Source: Clostridia bacterium (GTDB lineage Bacteria; Bacillota; Clostridia; Oscillospirales; CAG-272). From it: 64,000 bases of DNA. The notes beneath the pieces were generated by a model that saw only the letters and a program-made list of their open reading frames with translations, had not been told where the DNA came from and searched no databases. The translations under genes and the position numbers were made by a program. Within the stretch, counting starts at the first letter, position 1; each line of letters begins with the position of its first letter. Where the stretch lies: contig JAFSYU010000034.1 in the NCBI GenBank assembly GCA_017443595.1, forward strand, positions 1-64,000, in the 5' to 3' direction. Of the stretch, positions 50,681 to 60,479 are shown piece by piece.

Positions 50681-51178
50681 TTATTCCCACGTAAACCTCG
50701 TCAGCTGTCCGTCCTCGCGCAGACCTTCAAAGCTGCGCTGACGCAAAACTTCATAGACTGCCACGGCGACGGAATTTGACAAATTGAGCGACCGCAGCGT
50801 GTCTCGCATGGGGATGCGCACGCATTTTTCCGGGTTTGCGTACAAAAGCTCCTCCGGCAAGCCTTTAGTCTCTTTTCCGAAAACTATAAAAACGCGCTTC
50901 GGATACGTGACGTCCGTATAAGCCTGTTTTCCCTTTGTAGTAAAGAAAAACATAGCCTCGTCTTTGTTTTTGCAAAGAAAATCGTCAAGGTCATCGTAAT
51001 ACGTTATATCGAGTTTATCCCAGTAATCGAGCCCGGCGCGTTTCAGTTTTCTGTCGTCTATCTCAAATCCGAGCGGTTTTACCAGATGCAGCGAAGCGCC
51101 GACAGCGGCGCACGTACGTGCGATATTTCCCGTATTCTGCGGTATTTCAGGCTCCACGAGCACTATATTTATATCCAT
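50681..51178 (-). CDS. trmL: tRNA (cytidine(34)-2'-O)-methyltransferase
   Basis: A 165-residue SPOUT methyltransferase of the TrmL type, which methylates the wobble base of certain leucine tRNAs. The knot region is clear: VEPEIPQNTGNIARTCAA at the N-terminus, IVFGKETKGLPEELL near 99 and the C-terminal IPM...RSLNLSNSVAVAVYE that binds SAM. The size is normal. It is divergent from secA with a 127-bp AT-rich spacer in which no promoter pair stands out. Confidence 0.92.
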   Translation of the reverse strand: MDINIVLVEPEIPQNTGNIARTCAAVGASLHLVKPLGFEIDDRKLKRAGLDYWDKLDITYYDDLDDFLCKNKDEAMFFFTTKGKQAYTDVTYPKRVFIVFGKETKGLPEELLYANPEKCVRIPMRDTLRSLNLSNSVAVAVYEVLRQRSFEGLREDGQLTRFTWE

Positions 51179-51305
51179 AATCAGTCTTCCCTATGAAAAT
51201 TTACAAAATACGGTTTTTTTAAACACCGTACTTTTTGTATAATAACATATAATGAAGACTTAATAAATATCATAATTTTAATAATATTTACCGGAGAAGT
51301 AAAAA

Positions 51306-54050
51306 ATGGGACTTATCACAAAATTATTCGGCACGTACAGCGAGCGCCAGGTCAAAAAGATCATGCCTATAGTTGACAAAATAGAAGCGCTTGCTGATGA
51401 ATACAAAAAAAAGAGCGACGAAGAGCTGCGCGCAATGACGGAGATCTTCAAAAAACGCCTTGCAAACGGCGAAACTACGGACGATATCCTGCCGGAAGCG
51501 TTTGCCACCGTGCGTGAGGCGGCTGACAGAGTGCTCGGCAAACGCCCGTTCCGCGTTCAGCTCATAGGCGGTATAATCCTGCATCAGGGACGCATCTCCG
51601 AAATGAAGACCGGTGAAGGTAAAACTCTTGCCGCAACGCTGCCGGCGTATCTTAACGCGCTGACCGGAAACGGCGTTCATATAGTTACCGTAAACGACTA
51701 TCTTGCCACGCGTGACAGCGAGGAAATGGGAAGGATATACAACTTCCTCGGCATGAGCTGCGGACTTATAGTTTCAAACGAGCGCGACAACAATATCAAG
51801 CGTCAGGCTTACGCCGCGGATATCACGTACGGTACCAACAACGAGTTCGGATTTGACTATCTGCGCGACAACATGGTAACCTATAAAAACAGGATGGTAC
51901 AGCGCGGCCACGCATACGCCATAGTCGACGAGGTGGACTCCATACTGATAGATGAGGCGAGAACTCCGCTTATCATATCCGGCCCCGGCGACAAACCGAC
52001 CGAGCTTTACGACAGAGCGGAATCTTTCGTAAAAGGCCTTAAAATGTATAAGATGAAAGAAATAGACTCAAAAGAGGATATGGATTCATCTTCAATATCG
52101 GAAGAATACGACTATATAGTTGACGAAAAGGCGAAGACCTCCGTTCTTACAAAGCGCGGCATAGAGCGCGCTGAAAAGTTTTTCAACCTGGAAAACTACG
52201 GCGCGCCGGAAAACGCGGAGATAGCGCACCACATAAATCAGGCCATAAAAGCCCACGGCAATATGCATATAGACGAAGACTACGTCGTAAAGGACGGTCA
52301 GGTCATAATCGTGGACTCCTTCACCGGACGTCTAATGTTCGGACGCCGTTACAACGAGGGTCTGCATCAGGCTATAGAAGCAAAAGAGGGCGTACAGATA
52401 GAAAAAGAGTCTAAAACGCTTGCCACGATAACTTTCCAGAACTATTTCCGTCTTTACAACAAGCTCGCCGGCATGACCGGTACGGCGCTTACCGAGGACG
52501 AGGAATTCCGCGAGATATACAATCTTGACGTCGTTGAGATCCCGACGAACAAGCCGATGATCAGAATAGACCGCGAGGACGTCGTTTTCAAGACCGCGGA
52601 ATCAAAGATAGACGCCATTATCGAGCAGATAAAAGAGTGCCACGCAAAGGATCAGCCGGTGCTGGTAGGTACTATAACGATAGACAAATCGGAGCTTTTA
52701 TCTAAAAGGTTACGCAAAGAGGGCATAGATCACGTTGTTCTTAACGCAAAATACCACGAAAAAGAAGCGGAGATCGTAGCACAGGCGGGCTGCCCCGGCG
52801 CCGTTACGATATCCACCAACATGGCGGGCCGCGGTACCGATATCATGCTCGGCGGCAACCCGGAATGGTTAGCCAAAGCCGAAATGCGCAAAATGGGTTA
52901 TGAAGAACCCGTAATAGCGCAGGCTACCGGCACGTCGCTGTCCGTTGAAGAAGACGTGCTTGCCGCAAGAGAAGTCTTCCGTGAACTTTATCAGAAACAC
53001 AGAGAAGAAATAATACCCGCGTACGAAAAAGTAAAGGCTGCGGGCGGTCTGTTTATATTAGGTACAGAGCGTCATGAATCAAGACGTATAGACAACCAGC
53101 TGCGCGGCCGCGCCGGACGTCAGGGCGACCCCGGCGAGTCGAGATTTTATATATCTTTTGAAGACGATCTTATGCGTCTGTTCGGTTCCGAGGACAGGAT
53201 GAAACGCGCCGTGGCGCTGACGCCCGACGGCGTGCCGATAGAAGCGAAGATCCTTACGAGCGTTATAGAAAACGCGCAGAAGCGTCTTGAATCCATCAAC
53301 TTTGAACGCAGAAAGAACGTTTTGATGTTCGACGACGTTATGAATCAGCAGAGAAAACAGATCTACGATCAGAGAAACGAGATACTAAACGACGGCGATA
53401 TGCGCGAAAAGATCATGGATATGATCGAGCAGACGGTAGAAGACGCGGCGGCAAGATGCACGGCGTCCGACGATCCGAACGAGTGGCTCTTTGACGAGCT
53501 CCACAGCAAATACCGCGGCATAATTTTATCCGACGACGATTTCAGATACACGCCCGAAGAGCTGCAGCACGTAAAGCGTGAAGAAATAGTTGAAGAAATG
53601 AAAAAGCGCGCCATGGCGCGTTACGCGGAGCAGGAAGCCATATTCGGCGACCAGATGCGCGAGATAGAACGCGTTATACTTCTGACAACGCTTGATTCTC
53701 TGTGGATGGACCACATAGACGCGATGGACGACGTAAGAGACGGTATAGGTCTGCAGTCGTACGCGCAGAGGAACCCCGTTACCGAGTTCAAGCTCGCCGC
53801 GTCAGACGCGTTTGACGAGATGATAGAGGATATAAGAGAAAACACCGTGCGCCGCATCCTCTCCGTAAGGCCGAGGATGCAGATAAAACGCACCGAGGAG
53901 CGCGAGATGACGGCGGGCGCGCCCGACAAAACGGTAAAGAAAAAGCCGATAGTCAAAAAGGCAAAAGTCGGGCCTAACGATCCGTGTCCGTGCGGATCCG
54001 GTCTGAAATACAAGAAATGCTGCGGAAGACCCGGCGCCGGCGGAAACTGA
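51306..54050 (+). CDS. secA: Preprotein translocase ATPase SecA
   Basis: A 914-residue SecA, the motor that pushes unfolded precursors through SecYEG. Walker A is MKTGEGKT with K106, the DEAD-like segment is [16 protein letters not shown] near 210, and the second nucleotide domain includes [16 protein letters not shown] near 505 and [15 protein letters not shown] near 598. The C-terminal zinc motif [14 protein letters not shown] is intact. It starts a tightly packed operon: the next ATG is one base after its stop. Confidence 0.97.
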   Translation: MGLITKLFGTYSERQVKKIMPIVDKIEALADEYKKKSDEELRAMTEIFKKRLANGETTDDILPEAFATVREAADRVLGKRPFRVQLIGGIILHQGRISEMKTGEGKTLAATLPAYLNALTGNGVHIVTVNDYLATRDSEEMGRIYNFLGMSCGLIVSNERDNNIKRQAYAADITYGTNNEFGFDYLRDNMVTYKNRMVQRGHAYAIVDEVDSILIDEARTPLIISGPGDKPTELYDRAESFVKGLKMYKMKEIDSKEDMDSSSISEEYDYIVDEKAKTSVLTKRGIERAEKFFNLENYGAPENAEIAHHINQAIKAHGNMHIDEDYVVKDGQVIIVDSFTGRLMFGRRYNEGLHQAIEAKEGVQIEKESKTLATITFQNYFRLYNKLAGMTGTALTEDEEFREIYNLDVVEIPTNKPMIRIDREDVVFKTAESKIDAIIEQIKECHAKDQPVLVGTITIDKSELLSKRLRKEGIDHVVLNAKYHEKEAEIVAQAGCPGAVTISTNMAGRGTDIMLGGNPEWLAKAEMRKMGYEEPVIAQATGTSLSVEEDVLAAREVFRELYQKHREEIIPAYEKVKAAGGLFILGTERHESRRIDNQLRGRAGRQGDPGESRFYISFEDDLMRLFGSEDRMKRAVALTPDGVPIEAKILTSVIENAQKRLESINFERRKNVLMFDDVMNQQRKQIYDQRNEILNDGDMREKIMDMIEQTVEDAAARCTASDDPNEWLFDELHSKYRGIILSDDDFRYTPEELQHVKREEIVEEMKKRAMARYAEQEAIFGDQMREIERVILLTTLDSLWMDHIDAMDDVRDGIGLQSYAQRNPVTEFKLAASDAFDEMIEDIRENTVRRILSVRPRMQIKRTEEREMTAGAPDKTVKKKPIVKKAKVGPNDPCPCGSGLKYKKCCGRPGAGGN

Positions 54051-54051
54051 T

Positions 54052-54678
54052 ATGGGCTTCGGAATAATTTTTACAGGTTATTTGTTCACGATTTTCGACC
54101 TGGGCTTCATAGTAAATGAAGCCCTTCTGGTGTTTTTCTGCAAAGTTTTATGCGTTATTGGATATACCGTGCTCATATTCGGTCTGCGCAAATTCGCTTT
54201 ATATTCAAAATACGCAAAATACGCGCTTTTCGGCGCGGTACTGCTTGACGCCGCCATGATATTCGACACGGTCATACAGGGGCTTTGGGGCTTCGGCGCA
54301 ATGGCGGAATCCGTCATGGTAGGCGTAAGGACGTATTCTTTTACCGTAAACGCCGTGCTTTTCGCGCTTACTCAGGTAATGCTGATGTTCGCGGTATTCG
54401 ATATGGGACGGCAGACGGAATGTGAAAAGGTAAGAAAAAACGGCATACGCTCCGTTGCAGCCACCGCCGCGTTCTGTATAATAAACATAACCGCGTCATT
54501 ACCCATATCGTTAGGAAATATATTTGATATCATAAGATACGCGCTGTTTATAGTCGTTACCGTAATAAACGCGGTAACGCTTTATTCCGCGTACAGATAT
54601 ATATGTCTTGATACTGAGCTTGAAGCCGAAAGATCCGAGGCGCTCAAAGAAAGGACCTTTAAAAAGGACAAAAAATAA
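54052..54678 (+). CDS. Membrane protein of unknown function
   Basis: A 208-residue protein with about six hydrophobic helices and a charged C-terminal tail (EAERSEALKERTFKKDKK). I do not recognise a family. It starts one base after the secA stop (TGATATG) and its stop TAA shares one base with the truB ATG, so it is translated as part of the secA-truB-mfd unit. The position behind secA might suggest a membrane or export role, but that is weak evidence. Confidence 0.75.
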   Translation: MGFGIIFTGYLFTIFDLGFIVNEALLVFFCKVLCVIGYTVLIFGLRKFALYSKYAKYALFGAVLLDAAMIFDTVIQGLWGFGAMAESVMVGVRTYSFTVNAVLFALTQVMLMFAVFDMGRQTECEKVRKNGIRSVAATAAFCIINITASLPISLGNIFDIIRYALFIVVTVINAVTLYSAYRYICLDTELEAERSEALKERTFKKDKK

Positions 54679-55574
54679 TGGAGCCTGACGGAATAATCTT
54701 AATAGACAAACCAAAGGGCATTACGTCGCATGACGCTGTAAACCGGATGCGGCGTCTTTTGCGTACAAAAAAGATCGGCCATACCGGTACGCTCGACCCG
54801 GACGCGACCGGTCTTTTGGTCGTTTTAGCGGGACGCGCGGCAAAAGCGGCGGAATATATAACCTCCGACGAAAAAGTGTATGAGGCAACTCTGCGCCTCG
54901 GCATATCGACCGACACGCAGGATATAAGCGGAGAAATAATATCAGAAAGCGATATTATTCCGGACAGTGAAAAAGTTTTAGCCGCCGTTAGATCGTTTGA
55001 GGGCGGGTATATGCAGATACCGCCTATGTATTCGGCTATAAAGCAAAACGGGCGCAAATTAGTTGACCTTGCAAGGCGCGGCATTGAGATAGAAAGAGAG
55101 CCGCGCAAAGTGGAGATAACAGATATAAAAGCCGAAAAGATAAACGAAAGCAATTACAGCCTTTACGTAAAATGCTCAAAAGGAACTTATATAAGAACGC
55201 TTTGCGACGATATAGGCAAAAAGCTCGGCTGCGGAGGCTGTATGGCTTCTTTACGCCGTATTAAAAGCGGTGATTTTGATATAAAAGACGCTGTTACGCT
55301 GCCCGAATGTGACAATATGACTTACGATCGGTTATGCAACAGACTCATGGCGACGGAGAGCCTGTTCTCTTCACTTCCGGTACTTAAATTAGACGGCTTT
55401 TTCTTAAAACTCTGCAAAAGCGGATGCGAGATATACCAAAAGAAAATAAACACGTCATATGATTTAGGTCAGAGAGTGCGGCTGTACGATGAAGAAGGCT
55501 TCTTTGCGTTGGGAGAGGTGCGCGATTACGAGGACGGGAGCGCCGTCAAAAGCATAAAGGTATTCAGACTATGA
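54678..55574 (+). CDS. truB: tRNA pseudouridine(55) synthase
   Basis: A 298-residue TruB that makes the T-loop pseudouridine in all tRNAs. The N-terminal KPKGITSHDAVNRMRR and HTGTLDPDATGLLVV with catalytic D40 are diagnostic, as are YSAIKQNGRKLVDLARRG near 117 and CSKGTYIRTLCDDIG near 168. A C-terminal PUA-like part ends the protein. The stop overlaps the mfd start by 4 bp (ATGA). Confidence 0.95.
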   Translation: MEPDGIILIDKPKGITSHDAVNRMRRLLRTKKIGHTGTLDPDATGLLVVLAGRAAKAAEYITSDEKVYEATLRLGISTDTQDISGEIISESDIIPDSEKVLAAVRSFEGGYMQIPPMYSAIKQNGRKLVDLARRGIEIEREPRKVEITDIKAEKINESNYSLYVKCSKGTYIRTLCDDIGKKLGCGGCMASLRRIKSGDFDIKDAVTLPECDNMTYDRLCNRLMATESLFSSLPVLKLDGFFLKLCKSGCEIYQKKINTSYDLGQRVRLYDEEGFFALGEVRDYEDGSAVKSIKVFRL

Positions 55575-58500
55575 ATTTGATAAAAAATCTTTTCCGCGGT
55601 ATAGGCGAATATAAAGCGCTGCTTCAAACGCGGGGTGAAATGATAAAATACGAAAAAGCGCGTCCCATACTAGCCTCAGGGCTTTGCGACGGCGCAAAAT
55701 TCGCATTCTGCGCGTGTATTTGCGAGGATATAGGCAAAAATACCGGCAAACCCGCGCTTATCGTCTGCGGCGACGAAAAAGAAATGATGAGGCTTTACGC
55801 CGCGCTTTCGGAGCTGAAGATCAGATGCCTTATATATCCGGAGCGCGATTTTTCATTATCAAACGTCGCCTGCTCTCACGAATACGAATATGAGCGCATT
55901 GGAGTTTTGACCTCCGTGCTTGACAACTGTACGGACTGCGTAATAACGACGCCCGGCGCCGCGCTTCAGTATACTATACCAAAAGAAAAGCTGCAAAACT
56001 ATAAACGCAGATACTCGCTTGAGGATACGCTCGATATGAAAGAACTGTCTGAATATCTCGTATCGTGCGGTTACAGCCGCGTTACGAGCGTGGACGGCGC
56101 AGGCCAGTTTGCCGTGCGCGGCGGTATAATAGACGTGTTTCCGCCGTCGTCCTCCGATCCGTACAGGGCGGAGCTATTCGGCGATATGATAGATAATTTA
56201 GGCGTTTTTGATATAATAAGCCAGCGCAGGATAGAAAACGCGCCGTCTTTTTCGCTTTACCCGGTGCGCGAGGTCATTTTGGATCAGTCAGGCAGAGAAA
56301 AAGTCAAAGCCGTTATAAAAGCGCAGCTGAAAAAAGCGTCAAGGGAAGATACGAAAAAATCGCTTGAAGCGGAGCTTTCATCTCTTGAAAACACGGTCAT
56401 ACCGGATTTTACAGATAAATATATAAACGTAATATACGAAGAAAAACAAACTCTGCTTGACTATTTTGCCGACGCTCTCGTAATTTGCGACGCGCCGAAC
56501 AATATATCGGACAGGATAAAAGGCTCCTCAAAAGCGGATGAACTTACCGTTTCTTTGATGCTCGAACAGGAGCAGATAAACGGAAAATACGCCGAATACA
56601 GAGCGCCGGGCGCCGTATTTGACGTTTTTGCGGAAAAACAGGCGGCGGTGTTCTTGGATAATTTCTCGTCCGGCGGGCTGAAATACGGCGGAGTTTTCTC
56701 ATTCCGCACCTCTTCTCCGCTTTCGTATAACGACAGTTTTGAGCTTCTGCGCGACGATCTGCAAAGGTATATAAACGGCAAATGGGGAGTGGTCCTGCTC
56801 TGCGAAAACGAAGCCGTGGCGCGGTCTTATTCGGATATGCTTTATGAAACGAAAACGACCGCTCCTTATATCAGCTCCGAAAAGGAGACGGACGTATCAA
56901 ACGTTTATAAAACTCCGTATATCGTATATCCGTGCGGCGTGCCGGGATTTGTGTCGGAACAGTCGCGCTTCGCGGTCATATCGTTATGCCGTGACGGCAG
57001 TTTATACGGCAAAGCGATGGTCAGGCGCCGCGCAACGAGAAAAAAACAGGTCTCCGCAAAGGAGCGGATACTCTCGTACGCCGACCTTACCCCCGGCGAT
57101 TACGTCGTTCACGATACGCACGGCATAGGTATGTTTGTCGGAATAAAAACGCTTGACAGTTACGACGGCTGCCGGCGTGATTTTCTGCATATAAAATACG
57201 CGGAAAACGGCGTTTTGTACGTCCCGTGCGACAGGCTTGATTCCATATCAAAATATATAGGCGCCGGCGCGGAAAACGGAACGGTGCGCTTAAACAAGAT
57301 GGGCTCCGCGGACTGGACGCGTGCCAAAACAAGAGCAAAAGCCGCGGCAAAAGAGATGGCGGCGGAGCTTATAGATCTTTACGCCAAACGGCTGCGCAGA
57401 TCGGGCATAGCGTTCTCCGCGGACGACGATATGCAGGCGCAGTTTGAGGCGGCGTTTGAATACGAGGAGACGGAAGGTCAGCTTGAAGCGTCAAACGACA
57501 TAAAGCGCGATATGTGTTCTTCTCATCCTATGGACAGACTTTTGTGCGGGGACGTGGGCTTCGGCAAAACGGAAGTCGCGCTGCGCGCCGCTTTCAAGGC
57601 GGCGGCGGACGGATATCAGACCGCCGTTCTTGTTCCCACTACAATTCTTGCGCTGCAGCATTATCAGACTATATTATCACGTATGCGCGGCTTTGCCGTG
57701 ACTGTGGATATGCTTTCGCGCTTCAGGAGCGGAAAACAGCAAACGGAAACGCTGAAGAAACTCAAACGCGGCGATATAGATATCATAGTCGGCACGCACA
57801 GACTGCTGTCAGACGACGTGGAGTTTAAAAACTTAGGGCTTATAGTCGTTGACGAAGAACAGCGTTTCGGCGTGGCTCATAAGGAAAAACTCAAAAAAAT
57901 GAGCGAGGTCGCGGACGTGCTGACGCTCACCGCAACGCCTATCCCGCGCACGCTGAATATGGCTATATCCGGCATACGCGATATGAGCATTTTGGACGAG
58001 GCGCCTATGGACCGCCTGCCTCCGCAGACGTACGTTTTAGAATACGACGATATAATAATAGCGGAAGCGTTAAAAAAGGAACTGCGCCGCGGCGGTCAGG
58101 TCTTTTATCTGCATAACGATACCGAAACTATATATAACTGCGCGGCAAAAATAAAGGATATGTGTCCGGAGGCAAACGTAGTGGCGGCTCACGGCAAGAT
58201 GGATAAGGAAGAACTGTCCGATATATGGCGCGACGTTATAAACGGCAGTATAGACGTGCTCGTCTGCACCACGATCATAGAGACCGGCGTAGACGTGCCT
58301 AACGCGAACACGCTGATAATAGAGGACGCGGATAAGCTCGGTTTATCCCAGCTTCATCAGATAAGAGGCAGGATAGGCAGAAGCAACCGCCGCTCATACG
58401 CGTATTTTACGTACAGACCGTATAAATCGCTGTCGGAAATCGCCGAAAAACGTCTGTCCGCAATAAGAGAATACACGGAATTCGGCTCCGGTTTCAAAAT

Positions 58501-59074
58501 CGCCCTGCGCGATCTGGAAATACGCGGCGCCGGCGATCTTTTGGGCGCGGAACAGCACGGGCATATAGACTCGGTAGGCTACGATATGTATATCAAACTG
58601 TTGAACGAAGCCGTGCTTGAAGAAAAGGGCGAGGTAATACAGCCGGTAAAGGAATGTACCGTGAACGTGCAGTATTCCGCGTATATACCTAAAAGCTATA
58701 TAGGCTCGGACGGGCTGCGTATCGAGATGTATAAGAAAATATCTCATATAACGTCGCCTGACGATCTTGACGACGTGGCGGACGAGCTTTTCGACCGTTT
58801 CGGTGAATTTCCGAGCCTTGTAGACAATCTGCTTTATATTTCCCTGCTCCGCGCTCTCGGCTCCTCGCTTGACGTGGAGAGGATAGATCAAAGAGACGGG
58901 AAAATAGTGTTTACGCCGTATGAATTCGATGCGGAAAAGTGGGTAGTGATAACGTCCGCTTCAAAAGGCAGGCTTATGATAAGCCCCGGCAGAAAGCCGA
59001 CTCTCGTTTTCAGGCAGAAGCAGAAAGAAAATCCCCTGCATACGCTGTGCGGGATACTGGCATACAAAGAATAA
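55571..59074 (+). CDS. mfd: Transcription-repair coupling factor
   Basis: An 1167-residue Mfd that removes stalled RNA polymerase and recruits UvrA. Visible parts are the N-terminal UvrB-like domain (YPERDFSLSNVACSHEYEYER), the polymerase-interacting CarD-like domain (LTPGDYVVHDTHGIGMFVG near 500) and the helicase with LLCGDVGFGKTEVALRAAFK near 657, VVDEEQRFGV near 760 and QIRGRIGRSNRRSYAYF near 930. The C-terminal TRCF domain is complete. Coupling to truB is by a 4-bp overlap. The stop codon touches a 12-bp inverted repeat that borders the RHS remnant. Confidence 0.96.
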   Translation: MNLIKNLFRGIGEYKALLQTRGEMIKYEKARPILASGLCDGAKFAFCACICEDIGKNTGKPALIVCGDEKEMMRLYAALSELKIRCLIYPERDFSLSNVACSHEYEYERIGVLTSVLDNCTDCVITTPGAALQYTIPKEKLQNYKRRYSLEDTLDMKELSEYLVSCGYSRVTSVDGAGQFAVRGGIIDVFPPSSSDPYRAELFGDMIDNLGVFDIISQRRIENAPSFSLYPVREVILDQSGREKVKAVIKAQLKKASREDTKKSLEAELSSLENTVIPDFTDKYINVIYEEKQTLLDYFADALVICDAPNNISDRIKGSSKADELTVSLMLEQEQINGKYAEYRAPGAVFDVFAEKQAAVFLDNFSSGGLKYGGVFSFRTSSPLSYNDSFELLRDDLQRYINGKWGVVLLCENEAVARSYSDMLYETKTTAPYISSEKETDVSNVYKTPYIVYPCGVPGFVSEQSRFAVISLCRDGSLYGKAMVRRRATRKKQVSAKERILSYADLTPGDYVVHDTHGIGMFVGIKTLDSYDGCRRDFLHIKYAENGVLYVPCDRLDSISKYIGAGAENGTVRLNKMGSADWTRAKTRAKAAAKEMAAELIDLYAKRLRRSGIAFSADDDMQAQFEAAFEYEETEGQLEASNDIKRDMCSSHPMDRLLCGDVGFGKTEVALRAAFKAAADGYQTAVLVPTTILALQHYQTILSRMRGFAVTVDMLSRFRSGKQQTETLKKLKRGDIDIIVGTHRLLSDDVEFKNLGLIVVDEEQRFGVAHKEKLKKMSEVADVLTLTATPIPRTLNMAISGIRDMSILDEAPMDRLPPQTYVLEYDDIIIAEALKKELRRGGQVFYLHNDTETIYNCAAKIKDMCPEANVVAAHGKMDKEELSDIWRDVINGSIDVLVCTTIIETGVDVPNANTLIIEDADKLGLSQLHQIRGRIGRSNRRSYAYFTYRPYKSLSEIAEKRLSAIREYTEFGSGFKIALRDLEIRGAGDLLGAEQHGHIDSVGYDMYIKLLNEAVLEEKGEVIQPVKECTVNVQYSAYIPKSYIGSDGLRIEMYKKISHITSPDDLDDVADELFDRFGEFPSLVDNLLYISLLRALGSSLDVERIDQRDGKIVFTPYEFDAEKWVVITSASKGRLMISPGRKPTLVFRQKQKENPLHTLCGILAYKE

Positions 59075-59084
59075 TTAAGAATCA

Positions 59085-59302
59085 GAATTAAGAATGCATA
59101 TTTAGCATCTGTTGCAGTACCATCTGTTACATACAATGGTATCTCAAGGATAGCATATGAATGGTTTAATGAACCATGGTTGAGTAATAACTATTATAAT
59201 ATGCCATGGGAATATAACGCCGATTTAAATGCCGGAATAGTAAGATCTCAACATAAATCGTGGGCAAAAGGACTTCACGACTGGTATTGGGGGGTAAAAT
59301 GA
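59085..59302 (+). pseudogene. C-terminal tip fragment of an RHS/polymorphic-toxin type protein
   Basis: No start codon or RBS fits, but the frame ending TGA at 59300-59302 is open back to about 59078 and reads as a Trp/Tyr-rich protein end (VPSVTYNGISRIAYEWF, then GLHDWYWGVK). The stop overlaps the ATG of a lipoprotein gene by 4 bp, as expected for a toxin-tip and immunity pair. The AT-rich base use differs from the neighbours. The toxin family is not identified, and the fragment lacks an RHS core in front of it. Confidence 0.5.
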
Positions 59303-60060
59303 AACAACGAACTTTATCAATTATTTTAATAATTCTTTTGGTTTTTGGAACATTAATCACAGGATGCAGGGATATTAATGACAACCCTGATATGATTGAT
59401 TATGAAAAAATGACAGCATATGCAGCTATACACAGTTTGGTGCATGAAAATCAATATGATTACTCTGTAAACGAGCTTGAAACAGACGAATATGGAAGAG
59501 TTTTATTTTCCGTAGCTGTAACATCTCTGTATAGTAATGCCAATTTTGGATCGTATGTTGTAATTATGCAAGGATGTACTAAAGGCGGTGTATTGTATTA
59601 TGAAGATATTGCATATTATTCAGGTGACGAAAACGAAGAGAAAACAGCATCGTTAAAGGATGCCAACGATTGGAACACCCCTATAAACGAGTCTAAAATT
59701 ACAAAAAGACGTATGCATATGGAGTATCCTCCGGGTGAAGGAATGTATTTCGGATCAACTCTAACAGAAACTGGAAGAAGTCGACCTAAAAAAGAATGGA
59801 ACGATTATATAAAAATCGTTTATTCTTCATTAAACATCAGTAAAGACGATTATGAGATAGTGATATCTGATTATGATGAATCAGGCAAATGGTTGCTTTG
59901 TGTAAGAGAAGGAGGAACAAATAATACTAAATACTTTGTGATTGCGAGCGAAAGAAAGGTGTTGTCATTTATAGAAAATGATGATAGTGATGCAATAATA
60001 TCTGATATCATCTCAATGAAACAGGAATCAAACTGGAATTTCACGTTATTAAAAAAGTGA
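59299..60060 (+). CDS. Lipoprotein of unknown function, possible immunity protein
   Basis: A 253-residue lipoprotein. The signal peptide has a lipobox LITGC (cysteine near 24), followed by an acidic globular domain with Tyr-rich segments (IHSLVHENQYDYSVNE, SGDENEEKTASLKD). I recognise no family. The ATG at 59299 overlaps the stop of the tip fragment, which suggests translation coupled to a now-lost toxin. The AT-rich codon use contrasts with mfd before it and the glutamate synthase genes after it, which supports recent transfer. A role as toxin immunity protein is inferred from position only. Confidence 0.7.
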   Translation: MKQRTLSIILIILLVFGTLITGCRDINDNPDMIDYEKMTAYAAIHSLVHENQYDYSVNELETDEYGRVLFSVAVTSLYSNANFGSYVVIMQGCTKGGVLYYEDIAYYSGDENEEKTASLKDANDWNTPINESKITKRRMHMEYPPGEGMYFGSTLTETGRSRPKKEWNDYIKIVYSSLNISKDDYEIVISDYDESGKWLLCVREGGTNNTKYFVIASERKVLSFIENDDSDAIISDIISMKQESNWNFTLLKK

Positions 60061-60075
60061 TATTAAGTATGATAA

Positions 60076-60192
60076 AACGGCGCTTTCTACTATTACGTAA
60101 AGAACCTCCAGGACGACGTAACGCAGATCAGAGATGAGAACAACAACCTGATTGCAAGCTACGTTTACGATGCTTGAAGCAAGGTTTTAAGC
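60076..60192 (+). pseudogene. RHS core fragment with a nonsense codon
   Basis: The frame from 60076 reads NGAFYYYVKNLQDDVTQIRD, then ENNNLIASYVYDA, the well-known end of RHS/YD-repeat cores, which normally continues YDAWGK. Here TGA (60175-60177) stands where W is expected, and the frame then continues SKVLSV before a GTAG-headed repeat starts at 60193. TAA at 60073-60075 bounds it upstream. It is a remnant of a second cassette whose tip is lost. Confidence 0.8.
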
Positions 60193-60283
60193 GTAGGGGA
60201 ACCCCTTAATCCGCCACAAACCCCCCCCGTTGATCTCAACGGGGCTTTTTTGCCGGCGAAAAACGGGCGGCCGATGGTCGCCC
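60193..60283. repeat. REP-like sequences at the end of the RHS remnant
   Basis: GTAGGGGAACCCCT (60193-60206) follows the RHS fragment directly. GGGCGGCC/GGTCGCCC (60264-60283) is a decayed REP in minus orientation without its GTAG head. Between them lies a terminator hairpin. Confidence 0.6.
60225..60250 (+). terminator. Intrinsic terminator after the RHS remnant
   Basis: CCCCGTT and AACGGGG pair around GATCTC, followed by CTTTTTTG. Confidence 0.8.
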
Positions 60284-60372
60284 TCTTGATTCTTAATTCG
60301 TATTCCCTCTCACTGTTTTGCAATCTATATAAATTTTTCCTGCAATATTTATTATTTTTTTCTCTTTACCTA

Positions 60373-60401
60373 TTGACAAAACGCAAGTTTTGTATTATAA
60401 T
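60373..60401 (+). promoter_or_regulatory. Consensus promoter of the glutamate synthase operon
   Basis: Perfect TTGACA (60373-60378), 17 bp spacer, perfect TATAAT (60396-60401). It is the best promoter in the window. Confidence 0.88.
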
Positions 60402-60415
60402 GCCGTCAAGTGAGC

Positions 60416-60467
60416 AATGGCGTTCATGACCGGGCAATACCGTCCGGTTATGGCGTCATTTTGTTTT
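60416..60467 (+). promoter_or_regulatory. Leader hairpin with U-rich tail before the glutamate synthase genes
   Basis: AATGGCG (60416-60422) pairs with CGTCATT (60454-60460), and ATGACCGG (60426-60433) with CCGGTTAT (60444-60451), each with one wobble. TTGTTTT follows at 60461-60467 and then the ribosome site AAGGAG. It starts about 8 nt into the transcript. It could be an attenuator or a 5' stabilising hairpin; no known riboswitch is recognised. Confidence 0.5.
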
Positions 60468-60479
60468 AAGGAGCAGAAT

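Noticed and set aside
51179-51305. secA promoter
   Set aside because: TATAAT boxes occur at 51238 and 51248, but neither has an acceptable -35 at 16-18 bp, so I do not list a promoter.
60405-60470. tRNA gene in the glutamate synthase leader
   Set aside because: The stem lengths and the lack of T-loop and anticodon arm do not fit a tRNA; it is a single extended hairpin.
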